Assembly (NCBI GenBank): GCA_035652435.1
Contig: DASRDU010000129.1
Coordinates: forward strand, 62,001-126,000
Direction: 5' to 3'
DNA: 64,000 nucleotides
DNA from: DASRDU01 sp035652435
GTDB lineage: Bacteria; Acidobacteriota; Blastocatellia; RBC074
Made by a program: the position numbers and the translations under genes. A model generated the notes under the pieces. That model made no database searches. It saw only the letters and a program-made list of their open reading frames with translations, and was not told the origin of the DNA. This document shows positions 42,386-49,839 of this stretch, piece after piece (position 1 is the stretch's first letter; each line of letters opens with the position of its first letter).

Positions 42386-44071
42386 GTGAAGCGCAACTAC
42401 AGCCTCACCGACAGCCAGACGACGCTCTGGTCACCCGATATTGCTGACGACTTCACCCCGTCGGCTGAAGCCGTCCTCTCAACAGGCGACTGCCTGCCGA
42501 AGCTGCGCGGGCTGCCCGACGAGTTCTTCAAACTGATCATCACTTCCCCGCCCTACAACCTCGGCAAGGGTTACGAAGAAAAATTGCCGTTCGATGAATA
42601 CCTGACCGGGATGGAGCCCGTGATTGATGAGTGCGCGCGCGTGCTGGCGCCGGACGGATCGCTTTGCTGGCAGGTGGGCAGCTACATCGAGAAGGGCGAA
42701 ATCTTTCCGCTCGACATCTTCTTTTACCAGATGCTCAGGCGGCGCGGGCTCAAGCTGCGCAACCGGATGATCTGGCATTACGAGCATGGCCAGCACGCGA
42801 AGTATCGTTTTTCGGGCCGCTACGAAACGCTGCTCTGGTTCACGAAGGGCGAGAGTTACACCTTCAACCTCGACGACGTGCGCGTGCCGTCGAAGTATCC
42901 GAACAAAAAACATTTTCGCGGGCCCAGATACGGCCAGCTTTCGGGCCACCCGCTCGGCAAAAACCCCGGCGACACCTGGAAGCTGAAAGAGCTGAGCGAG
43001 ACGACGGCATTTCCCGTCGAAGCGCACCGCGTCACGATCAATGCCGAAGCCTTCCGGCATTTCACCAGCTTTGTTTCGACCATCGTCCGCAAACTGGCGA
43101 GCGCGGCGAACCCTGGTCAGGGCAATGAGCAACAGGGCCACGATCTGCGCGAAGAGTTTCGCCGCGCCATTCCGCACCAGTCCAACCTGATCTTCGTCGG
43201 CGGCTCGCCTTACACCACCGTCACCGTCGAACGTTCCCCCTTTGACCTGAGCGTGGAGTTCGGGCGCAACCGCTGGACGTTCAGCGAGACCAGGGCGGCG
43301 CGGAAATACGGCGAGCGGGACCAGATTGAGCGTTACAGCTTCGCCGTCCACGCGCAGTACGAAGGCTCGCCGCTCGTCATCCTGCTCAACTTCATGCTCG
43401 GCTTCCCGCTGCCGGCGGAAATCATCCACCAGCTCTCGGTCTTCAGGAGACTGACTTACTCCGAAGCCGGCGCCCAGCCGCCCGATTTCGCCGCGCTCAG
43501 TTACAGGCAGGCTGAAGAAGCGGGCCGCGTCAGGAACGAAGCCGCCAAAGTTTTTCTGGTCGAAAGCTTTCTGTCGCTCGTGCTGCAACACAGCCGCCTG
43601 CCGATGCCGCAGGGGCTGTCAGCACACTCCGAATCAGGCGCGTTGAATCTGCCCGCGGTCGTTATGCTGGTGCGCGAGTTTGGCACCGAATACGGGCTGA
43701 ATACCTGGCAACTGATCAAGCGCGACTGGGAATCCGCGTTCTGGGAAATCCCGAACGTCAAAGCCGGTCACGCGGAGAAAACGATTCACCCGTGCCAGTT
43801 CCCGATTGAACTGGTCGAACGCTGCGTGCTGGCGCTGACGAATGAAAATGACTGGGTGCTTGACCCGTTCGCCGGCGTGGGCTCAGCGGTAGTCGCGGCG
43901 TTGCGCCGCAACCGCCGCGCGATGGGTTGCGAGCAGGAAGAGCGGTTCGTCAGGGTGGCGCGCGGGCGGGTGATTGATTGTTATACGGGCAGGCTCGGTT
44001 ACCGCCCGCTAGGTAAACCGGTCGCACAGCCAGGGAGATCAACTGAGTTCGACGGAGTGAAGATGGAATGA
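42386..44071 (+). CDS. Site-specific DNA methyltransferase (N4/N6, beta-type order) with large internal insertion
   Basis: A 561-aa protein starting at GTG. The catalytic motif TSPPYN (53-58) precedes the AdoMet-binding DPFAGVGS (493-500), the order of beta-class amino-methyltransferases. 'EIPNVKAGHAEKTIHPCQFP' (454-473) is typical of N4-cytosine and related enzymes. In ordinary relatives 'KNPGD-W' and 'EIPNVK' are adjacent. Here about 250 residues (roughly 200-450) separate them, with no domain I recognise. The inserted part contains 'SNLIFVGGSPYTTVTVERSPF' and predicted helices. It may be a target recognition domain or a fused effector. No separate restriction enzyme gene is seen nearby; the enzyme may be an orphan or a self-contained system. 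Confidence 0.88.
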   Translation: MKRNYSLTDSQTTLWSPDIADDFTPSAEAVLSTGDCLPKLRGLPDEFFKLIITSPPYNLGKGYEEKLPFDEYLTGMEPVIDECARVLAPDGSLCWQVGSYIEKGEIFPLDIFFYQMLRRRGLKLRNRMIWHYEHGQHAKYRFSGRYETLLWFTKGESYTFNLDDVRVPSKYPNKKHFRGPRYGQLSGHPLGKNPGDTWKLKELSETTAFPVEAHRVTINAEAFRHFTSFVSTIVRKLASAANPGQGNEQQGHDLREEFRRAIPHQSNLIFVGGSPYTTVTVERSPFDLSVEFGRNRWTFSETRAARKYGERDQIERYSFAVHAQYEGSPLVILLNFMLGFPLPAEIIHQLSVFRRLTYSEAGAQPPDFAALSYRQAEEAGRVRNEAAKVFLVESFLSLVLQHSRLPMPQGLSAHSESGALNLPAVVMLVREFGTEYGLNTWQLIKRDWESAFWEIPNVKAGHAEKTIHPCQFPIELVERCVLALTNENDWVLDPFAGVGSAVVAALRRNRRAMGCEQEERFVRVARGRVIDCYTGRLGYRPLGKPVAQPGRSTEFDGVKME

Positions 44072-44168
44072 CCACTCAGATAAATTCATAATGATAATTC
44101 CCTCAATCTGAGCCGGAGGTGCAAGGGTATGGGCTTTGCAACAGGTCGAACCGGAGCAAAGTACCCAA

Positions 44169-44897
44169 ATGCGTCTGAACATTACCAAATGTTTTATCTT
44201 ACTGGCCGCCCTGATCGCGTCCGTCTGCTCGTCAGGTTGCATCGTCCGCCCTCCTGACCGCGAGACTACAACCACAGCATCACCGAGCCCTTCACCCACG
44301 TCAGTCGCAACTCCTTCCCCTGTGGCAACGGCCTCCCCTTCAGTTTCTCCCTCAAGTTCGCCAGTGATTGAATCACCGACCGTGCCCCCGATTCGTCAGC
44401 CGGTGCCGCTGCCGTCTCCTGCTCCCTCGCCGCCAGCCCCACTGACCAAGCCCGCATCGCCCATTATTCCGGTCGCCGGGGTTCGCCGCGAACAGTTGCG
44501 CGACACCTTCGACGAAGCGCGTTCCGAAGGGCGTGTCCACGAGGCGATTGACATTATGGCGGCACGCGGAACCCCCGTGCTGGCCGCGGCCGACGGCACT
44601 GTCGTCAAACTTTTCAACAGCGAGAAGGGTGGGATCACTATCTATCAGCTCAGCACGGATCAGAAAGTGGTCTACTACTACGCCCACCTGGACAGTTATG
44701 CCGACGGCCTGACTGAAGGCAAACGCGTGCGCCAGGGCGAAGTGATCGGCGCCGTCGGCGACACAGGCAATGCGGGGCCGGGGAATTATCACCTGCACTT
44801 TGCCATCTGGCTCATTTCAGATCCGAAGCATTACTGGACCGGCGTCAACCTCAACCCATACCCGCTGCTGCGCGGCGCATCCACAATTGACCGCTGA
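44169..44897 (+). CDS. M23 family peptidase lipoprotein (LytM-like)
   Basis: A 242-aa protein. A lipoprotein signal with lipobox-like 'ASVCSSGC' is followed by a Pro/Ser/Thr-rich linker of about 75 residues. The M23 domain then carries both zinc motifs: His and Asp in HEAID and HLH in 'GNYHLHFAI'. An intact site implies peptidoglycan endopeptidase activity at the envelope. The ATG at 44169 is preferred over 44136 because it begins the signal peptide. The next gene is also a cell-wall enzyme. Confidence 0.88.
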   Translation: MRLNITKCFILLAALIASVCSSGCIVRPPDRETTTTASPSPSPTSVATPSPVATASPSVSPSSSPVIESPTVPPIRQPVPLPSPAPSPPAPLTKPASPIIPVAGVRREQLRDTFDEARSEGRVHEAIDIMAARGTPVLAAADGTVVKLFNSEKGGITIYQLSTDQKVVYYYAHLDSYADGLTEGKRVRQGEVIGAVGDTGNAGPGNYHLHFAIWLISDPKHYWTGVNLNPYPLLRGASTIDR

Positions 44898-45040
44898 GGT
44901 GAATGATTTGTGTATGAATTCGGTGTTCGCCAGTAATGCAATTTTCTCTGTCCTGGCTGTCCGCGACAACAATCCTGAGCTATGAAAGGCCCTGATGCGG
45001 GTATGGCGATTGCGAAGAGAAATGATGAGAAACAGAAGCA

Positions 45041-45047
45041 GGGAGGG
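45041..45047 (+). promoter_or_regulatory. Ribosome binding site GGGAGGG deciding the start at 45055
   Basis: GGGAGGG lies 7 bases before the ATG at 45055, which starts the signal peptide of the transpeptidase; the in-frame ATG at 44995 has no such site. Confidence 0.65.
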
Positions 45048-45054
45048 ATTCGGT

Positions 45055-46476
45055 ATGTTGAGAAAGATACAGTCGGTCAGTGCTTTCGTCGCCCTAGGAG
45101 TAGTCTTCATTTATGGCGCCTGCGCAGAGCCGGACAAGCCGGCTTCCCCCGTAGTGCCGCCCCCGACGGTGACTCCCGTCGCGCTGGCGTCGCCGCCGGC
45201 TGAAGCAACGCTTTCACCGGCACGCACGACCCGGAATTCGGATTACCTTCCCATCACCCTGCCCGTCCTTGACGCTTTTTTTGCGGAGGAGAATTTTGCG
45301 AATGAGTTGAAAACCCAGTTGCAACTGACCGATGAGCAGGTCAGACAGTTGCGCACAATAGCGCGTCAGGAGACCGCGAAGTTGAGGGAAACAGGTACGG
45401 CTGAATATAACGGGACTACCTCTGCGGCGCGCGAGCAGGCTGCCGAACGAGTCAGGGCAGTGATCGGCGAAGAGAAGGCCGGACGGCTCGCCGATTTTGT
45501 GGGCAGCCACTGGAGCCGAGACAGCGCGCCTGCGACCGCCGGCGGAGCGTCTGCCCCCGGATTCAACGTTGTGCCGGCGGATACGCGCGTCGTGGTCAAT
45601 GCGCCCGCTTACCGGATGGATGTTTTCAGAGACAGGCAGCTCATCAAGTCTTACAAGATCGGCATCGGCTACCCGGAGTTTCCGCTGCCGACCGGCCTCC
45701 GCGCGGCCAGCACCATCGTCTTCAATCCGACCTGGACGCCTCCGGATGAACCCTGGGTGGAATCGCCCACGAGCAAAGTGAAGGTCGGGGAAAAGGTCGC
45801 AGCCGGGAGCAAGCTGAATCCGCTGGGGCCGATCAAGATTCCCATCGGGCTGCCTTCATTGATTCACGGCGGCAAATCGCCAGCGAAGCTTGGAACCTTC
45901 GCTTCGCATGGGTGTGTCGGACTAACTGACGCACAGGTGCGGGATTTCGCCCGCCTGCTGGCCGAGCTGGGCGGGGCGAAGCTGACGGACGAGCAGATTG
46001 CCGAGTATGCAAAGAAGCGCACCGAGACACAGAACGTCAAGCTGCCCAACCGCGTCCCTGTCGAACTCCGTTACGAAACCATCGTTGTCGAGGATGGCAG
46101 GCTGCACATCTATCGCGACGTTTATGACCGCGATACCAATACCGAAGAGAATCTGGCGGCAGTGCTGCAAACTTACGGCGTCAGCCTGAATGACCTGACC
46201 GAACAGGAACGCTCGCAGGTGGCAGAAGCACTTCGGCAGATGTCGCGCGGCGGCAAAGCAGGTCAGCCGGCATCAACCGCTGTTCCAGCCACCTCGCCGA
46301 CGCCTTCGCCAAAGAGTGGCGCCCGTGAGCGCACGAAAACTTCGCGCGCGGGGAAGAATGCCAAAGAGGTTGTCATCGAGATCGCGGCGTTGCGGGGCAA
46401 GGGCTACCCTGCCCCGACAGACCTCGACACCGGCGCAGCAAAGAAAGCGACTACAGGGGCGAAACGCGGCGGATGA
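45055..46476 (+). CDS. L,D-transpeptidase (YkuD-type), exported
   Basis: A 473-aa protein with an N-terminal signal ending near 'GAC', possibly a lipoprotein. A helical region of about 100 residues follows, with a segment resembling a Zn-resistance/CpxP-like 'QLTDEQVRQLRTIARQE'. The YkuD domain contains 'IHGG' and 'ASHGCVGL' with nucleophile Cys287 and His285. The usual Arg after SHGC[IV] is Gly289 here. The C-terminus is Ser/Thr/Pro- and Lys-rich. It likely makes 3-3 crosslinks in peptidoglycan or attaches lipoproteins. It is in tandem with the M23 peptidase gene, so both may be a cell-wall remodelling pair. Confidence 0.88.
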   Translation: MLRKIQSVSAFVALGVVFIYGACAEPDKPASPVVPPPTVTPVALASPPAEATLSPARTTRNSDYLPITLPVLDAFFAEENFANELKTQLQLTDEQVRQLRTIARQETAKLRETGTAEYNGTTSAAREQAAERVRAVIGEEKAGRLADFVGSHWSRDSAPATAGGASAPGFNVVPADTRVVVNAPAYRMDVFRDRQLIKSYKIGIGYPEFPLPTGLRAASTIVFNPTWTPPDEPWVESPTSKVKVGEKVAAGSKLNPLGPIKIPIGLPSLIHGGKSPAKLGTFASHGCVGLTDAQVRDFARLLAELGGAKLTDEQIAEYAKKRTETQNVKLPNRVPVELRYETIVVEDGRLHIYRDVYDRDTNTEENLAAVLQTYGVSLNDLTEQERSQVAEALRQMSRGGKAGQPASTAVPATSPTPSPKSGARERTKTSRAGKNAKEVVIEIAALRGKGYPAPTDLDTGAAKKATTGAKRGG

Positions 46477-46480
46477 GGCT

Positions 46481-47449
46481 TCAGAGATCAAAAACCTCGC
46501 CGACCATTTCTTCGGAAACCTTCCACAATCGCGCCGCGGCTTCCGGATCCCTCGCATGAGGGTGGTAGCCTGAGGTTCGCTTTTCAGGCACGGCGGGCTC
46601 GCCCTCGTTGCAATCTTCCAGATACAGGCCACCCTTCCCTTCAAGCTCCGGCGCCGTCGCCGCCCAGACCGAAGTGGACGCGCCGCCTGCCACCGTTTTG
46701 AAAACCGGATGGGGCTTGCCGTCTTTATCGAACCAGCCCATCGCCGTCATCTCCTCCTGCGTCAGGTGCTGCTGAAGCCCCGTCAGAATGCCGCCGGGGT
46801 GAACGGCGTTCGCAGTCACTCCGGCGGAACTGAGCCGGCGATTGAGTTCCACCGCGAAGAGCGCGTTGGCGGTCTTCGCCTGACCATAGGCCACCCACTT
46901 GTCGTAGCCGCGCCGCTCGAAATGAATGTCATCGAAATGAACCGGCGACAGGCGGTGGCCAATCGAAGTCAGCACGACCACGCGCGCGGGCGAGCCCGCC
47001 TTCAACGCCGGAGCGAGCCGGCCCGTGAGCAGGAAATGCCCCAGGTGATTCGTGGCAAACTGTGCCTCGTACCCTTCCGGGCTGCGCGCGAGCGGGCAGG
47101 CCATAATCGCCGCGTTGTTGACTAGAATGTGCAGCGGCCTGCCCGACGCAATGAATCCGTCGGCGAAGCGCCGCACGCTCGCAAAATCAGACAGGTCGAG
47201 TTCCGCCACGCGCACCGCGTCATTGCCGGCGGTCGCGCGAATCTCGCCGGCAACTTTTTCACCTTTCTTCAAATCGCGAACCGGCAGTGTCACGTCCGCC
47301 CCCGCCGCCGCCAGCGCCCGCGCGGTTTCGACGCCGATGCCGGAAGAAGCGCCAGTCACGATGGCATTCTTCCCGCGCAGATCAATGCCTGCCACGACCT
47401 CCAGAGCCGTCGAGTCATGACCGAATTTTGAAATCACTCGTTCTGCCAT
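46481..47449 (-). CDS. Short-chain dehydrogenase, retinol-dehydrogenase-like
   Basis: A 322-aa SDR with 'IVTGASSGIGVETARAL', 'HILVNNAAIM', and YxxxK within 'YGQAKTANALF', followed by 'NAVHPGGI'. The length and the 'NHLGHFLLT' segment fit the retinol-dehydrogenase/protochlorophyllide-reductase-like branch. AAGGAG at 47455-47460 sets the ATG at 47449. It is the last gene of a three-gene run with an acyl-CoA synthetase and a 200-aa hypothetical, which suggests oxidation or reduction of a fatty-acid-derived or aldehyde substrate. Confidence 0.9.
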   Translation of the reverse strand: MAERVISKFGHDSTALEVVAGIDLRGKNAIVTGASSGIGVETARALAAAGADVTLPVRDLKKGEKVAGEIRATAGNDAVRVAELDLSDFASVRRFADGFIASGRPLHILVNNAAIMACPLARSPEGYEAQFATNHLGHFLLTGRLAPALKAGSPARVVVLTSIGHRLSPVHFDDIHFERRGYDKWVAYGQAKTANALFAVELNRRLSSAGVTANAVHPGGILTGLQQHLTQEEMTAMGWFDKDGKPHPVFKTVAGGASTSVWAATAPELEGKGGLYLEDCNEGEPAVPEKRTSGYHPHARDPEAAARLWKVSEEMVGEVFDL

Positions 47450-47454
47450 CTGAT

Positions 47455-47460
47455 CTCCTT
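47455..47460 (-). promoter_or_regulatory. Ribosome binding site AAGGAG deciding the start at 47449
   Basis: A perfect AAGGAG with 5 bases before ATG on the minus strand. An upstream alternative start at 47494 lies in the end of the previous gene. Confidence 0.7.
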
Positions 47461-47475
47461 CATCAACGTCCGGGT

Positions 47476-48078
47476 TTACCCGGCATCTTCCCACTTCGCG
47501 CGCTTCGGCAGATGGCGGTCGCGATCAAAGGGAGGCGTTTCGCGGTCAGGGATCGGGTCACCTGGAAAATCCTTCGCCCAGTGCTGACGATATTCATCGT
47601 CGGCGTAATATTTCAGGTAAACGAAGTTGTCCTCTTCACTGCCGCTGCCGATGACATCAAGGTAGCAGGCGTAAGCAGGATTATCGGGCTGCAAGACCAT
47701 CTCTTCGCGCAACAGGTCATGCCACAAGTCCGCGTAAAGTTCGCGGTCGCTCAAGTGGTCGGTGTGTGACAGCTCCACGCCGAGCATCGTCAGCCCGTTG
47801 ATCGCTTCCCACAATTTATACTTCAGCCGCGCATCATCCAGTTCGTCAGGCTGCGGCAGCGTGATCCCGGCTTCCTGCAGCGCGTCGAATGTCTGCGTCC
47901 ACGCCGTTTTCTCAAACGCGACGACGTGTTCCCAGAAAGCCAGTTCGATTTCTTCCGGCAGATCGCCTGAGTTCATCGTCTTCATCTGCCCGCCCGTCAG
48001 CTCTTCAGCTTCCTTTTTCAACTTTTCGATGCGGACCTCCGGGTCTTCCTGTTGCTGTTCTTTTTCCTTTTCTGCCAT
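47476..48078 (-). CDS. Conserved hypothetical protein, 200 aa
   Basis: A soluble, strongly acidic protein with a charged N-terminal helix ('EKEKEQQQEDPEVRIEKLKK') and Trp/Tyr-rich central part ('YADLWHDLLREEM'). No signal peptide or named domain was recognised. It starts 12 bases after the acyl-CoA synthetase stop and has an AAGGA ribosome site. It lies 26 bases before the SDR start, so all three genes form an operon. Function unknown; context suggests an accessory role in the same pathway. Confidence 0.7.
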   Translation of the reverse strand: MAEKEKEQQQEDPEVRIEKLKKEAEELTGGQMKTMNSGDLPEEIELAFWEHVVAFEKTAWTQTFDALQEAGITLPQPDELDDARLKYKLWEAINGLTMLGVELSHTDHLSDRELYADLWHDLLREEMVLQPDNPAYACYLDVIGSGSEEDNFVYLKYYADDEYRQHWAKDFPGDPIPDRETPPFDRDRHLPKRAKWEDAG

Positions 48079-48090
48079 ACAATCCTTCTG

Positions 48091-49641
48091 TCAAACAGCC
48101 TTGCCCATTTTCGCCAGTTCCCGCCTGAGCAGCTTGCCCGTCGGCCCCTTCGGGATTTCGCGCAGAAACTCCACAGACTTCGGGCACTTGTAATCGGCCA
48201 GATGCTCACGGCAGTGATCAATCAGTTCCTGCCCGCTTGCTTCCGCGCCGTCTTTCAGCACGACGAAGGCTTTGACCTCTTCGCCGTATAATTCGTCGGG
48301 CACGCCGACGACCGCGGCGTCGCGGACCGCCGGGTGTCGGTAAAGCACCTCGTCAATTTCGCGCGGGTAGATGTTCTCGCCGCCGCGAATGATCAAGTCC
48401 GATTTGCGATCCACGATGTAAAAGAAACCGTCGGCGTCCCGGTAACCGACGTCGCCTGTGTGAAACCAGCCGGAGCGGAAGGCGCGGGCGGTGGCTTCGG
48501 GGTTTTTGAAATAGCCCTTGAGGATGTTTTCGCCGCGCAGCACTATCTCGCCGACTTCGCCCGTCCCCAGCTCGCGCCCCTCGTCGTCGAAGATTTTCAT
48601 CTCGTTGCCGATCGGCAGGCCGATGGAGCCGGGCCGGCGGCGCTCGTCGGGCGGGTTGAAAGTCGAGCGGCAGGTTGATTCTGACAGGCCGTAACCTTCG
48701 ATCACGAGACACCCGAACCGCTCCTCGAACTGCCGCAGGACTGCCTCCGGGACCGCCGCCGATCCGCACATCGCAAAGCGCAGTTGCCTTGTTTCGAGCC
48801 CCTTCGGAATACCCCGGGGGTAAGTGTGCAGGAGCATCGAAAGCATCGTGGCGACGGAACCGAAGGAAGTGACGCGGTATTCTGAAATCCATTCCCAGTG
48901 ACGGGTGGCGGAAAATTTCGGGGCGATGACCATTGAGCCGCCGGCATAAAGCGGCGTCACCGTCGTCACCATCACGCCGTTCATATGGAAGAGCGGCATG
49001 ACGCACATCAGGCGGTCGTCGGCCGTGAACTTCAGCCATTCGGTGATCTGCCGGGCGTTGGCGAGCAGGTTGCGGTGAGTCAGCAGGCAGCCCTTTGGTT
49101 TTCCTGTTGTGCCGGAAGTGTAGATGATGACGGCTTCATCATCTTCGGCGACCGGCCTCAGCTGGACTATCGGTCGCAGCCGGGACGGACAGGCACTGAC
49201 GGCGCCCGGGTAATGGATCGTTCCCTCCACAGCCTCATCAATCAGGATGATATTTTTGAGCAGTGGCAGCCGTGCGCGCGATTCCTCGAGGTGGTGGAGA
49301 AAAGCCCGTTCGGTGACGAGCGCGACGGCTTCGGAGTTGCTGAGGACGTATTCGATCTCTTCGCCCTTGAGGTGCGAATTGACCGGCCCGGCGACGGCGC
49401 CGATCTGCCAGCAGGCGAAATAGGCGATGACGTACTCCGGGCAGTTCGACAGGAGCAGGCTGACGGTATCGCCCTTCCTCACGCCCAGTTTCAGGAGCAG
49501 GTTGGCCGTCTGATTGACCACGCGATTGAACTGCGCGTAAGTCCACCGGCGCCCATCAGCGGCCGAACAAAGCCAGGCCTTGCGCGGCGTCGCGGCCGCG
49601 CGGGCTTCGAGGAGCTGGCGAAGATTGCCGAACTGTTGCAT
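48091..49641 (-). CDS. AMP-dependent acyl-CoA synthetase/ligase
   Basis: A 516-aa member of the ANL superfamily that activates a carboxylic acid through an acyl-adenylate and transfers it to CoA. The P-loop 'IIYTSGTTGKPKG', the adenine motif 'GYGLSEST', 'HTGDVGYRDADGFFYIVDRKSDLI' and the terminal lysine motif 'GPTGKLLRREL' are all present. It resembles medium- to long-chain fatty acid and 4-coumarate CoA ligases; the acid is not readable from the sequence. It heads the operon with the 200-aa hypothetical and the SDR and is divergent from the DUF4388 gene. Confidence 0.94.
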   Translation of the reverse strand: MQQFGNLRQLLEARAAATPRKAWLCSAADGRRWTYAQFNRVVNQTANLLLKLGVRKGDTVSLLLSNCPEYVIAYFACWQIGAVAGPVNSHLKGEEIEYVLSNSEAVALVTERAFLHHLEESRARLPLLKNIILIDEAVEGTIHYPGAVSACPSRLRPIVQLRPVAEDDEAVIIYTSGTTGKPKGCLLTHRNLLANARQITEWLKFTADDRLMCVMPLFHMNGVMVTTVTPLYAGGSMVIAPKFSATRHWEWISEYRVTSFGSVATMLSMLLHTYPRGIPKGLETRQLRFAMCGSAAVPEAVLRQFEERFGCLVIEGYGLSESTCRSTFNPPDERRRPGSIGLPIGNEMKIFDDEGRELGTGEVGEIVLRGENILKGYFKNPEATARAFRSGWFHTGDVGYRDADGFFYIVDRKSDLIIRGGENIYPREIDEVLYRHPAVRDAAVVGVPDELYGEEVKAFVVLKDGAEASGQELIDHCREHLADYKCPKSVEFLREIPKGPTGKLLRRELAKMGKAV

Positions 49642-49839
49642 AGCGGTTTCAGTCAGGTCGCGCGATGTTACGTGAACGGGGCCGCATCGTAAAGTGCGAA
49701 CGGCGCTGCAAAATTTTTATCCCCCGCCGGGAACTTTGTTGTAGAATCCGCACGCCCTGTCAGGGCCGCCATTCCACGAGCGCCGACAGCCCACAGCCCG
49801 AGATCGCCAGCCCCATAACGCTTCTTTCAGAAAGCCAAG

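Noticed and set aside
42479..43591. 370-aa open frame on the minus strand inside the methyltransferase
   Set aside because: Shadow of the methyltransferase codon pattern; it covers both its core and its insertion and shows no motif.
49719..49747. Possible promoter with TAGAAT at 49742-49747 upstream of the DUF4388 gene
   Set aside because: No acceptable -35 element at the right distance.
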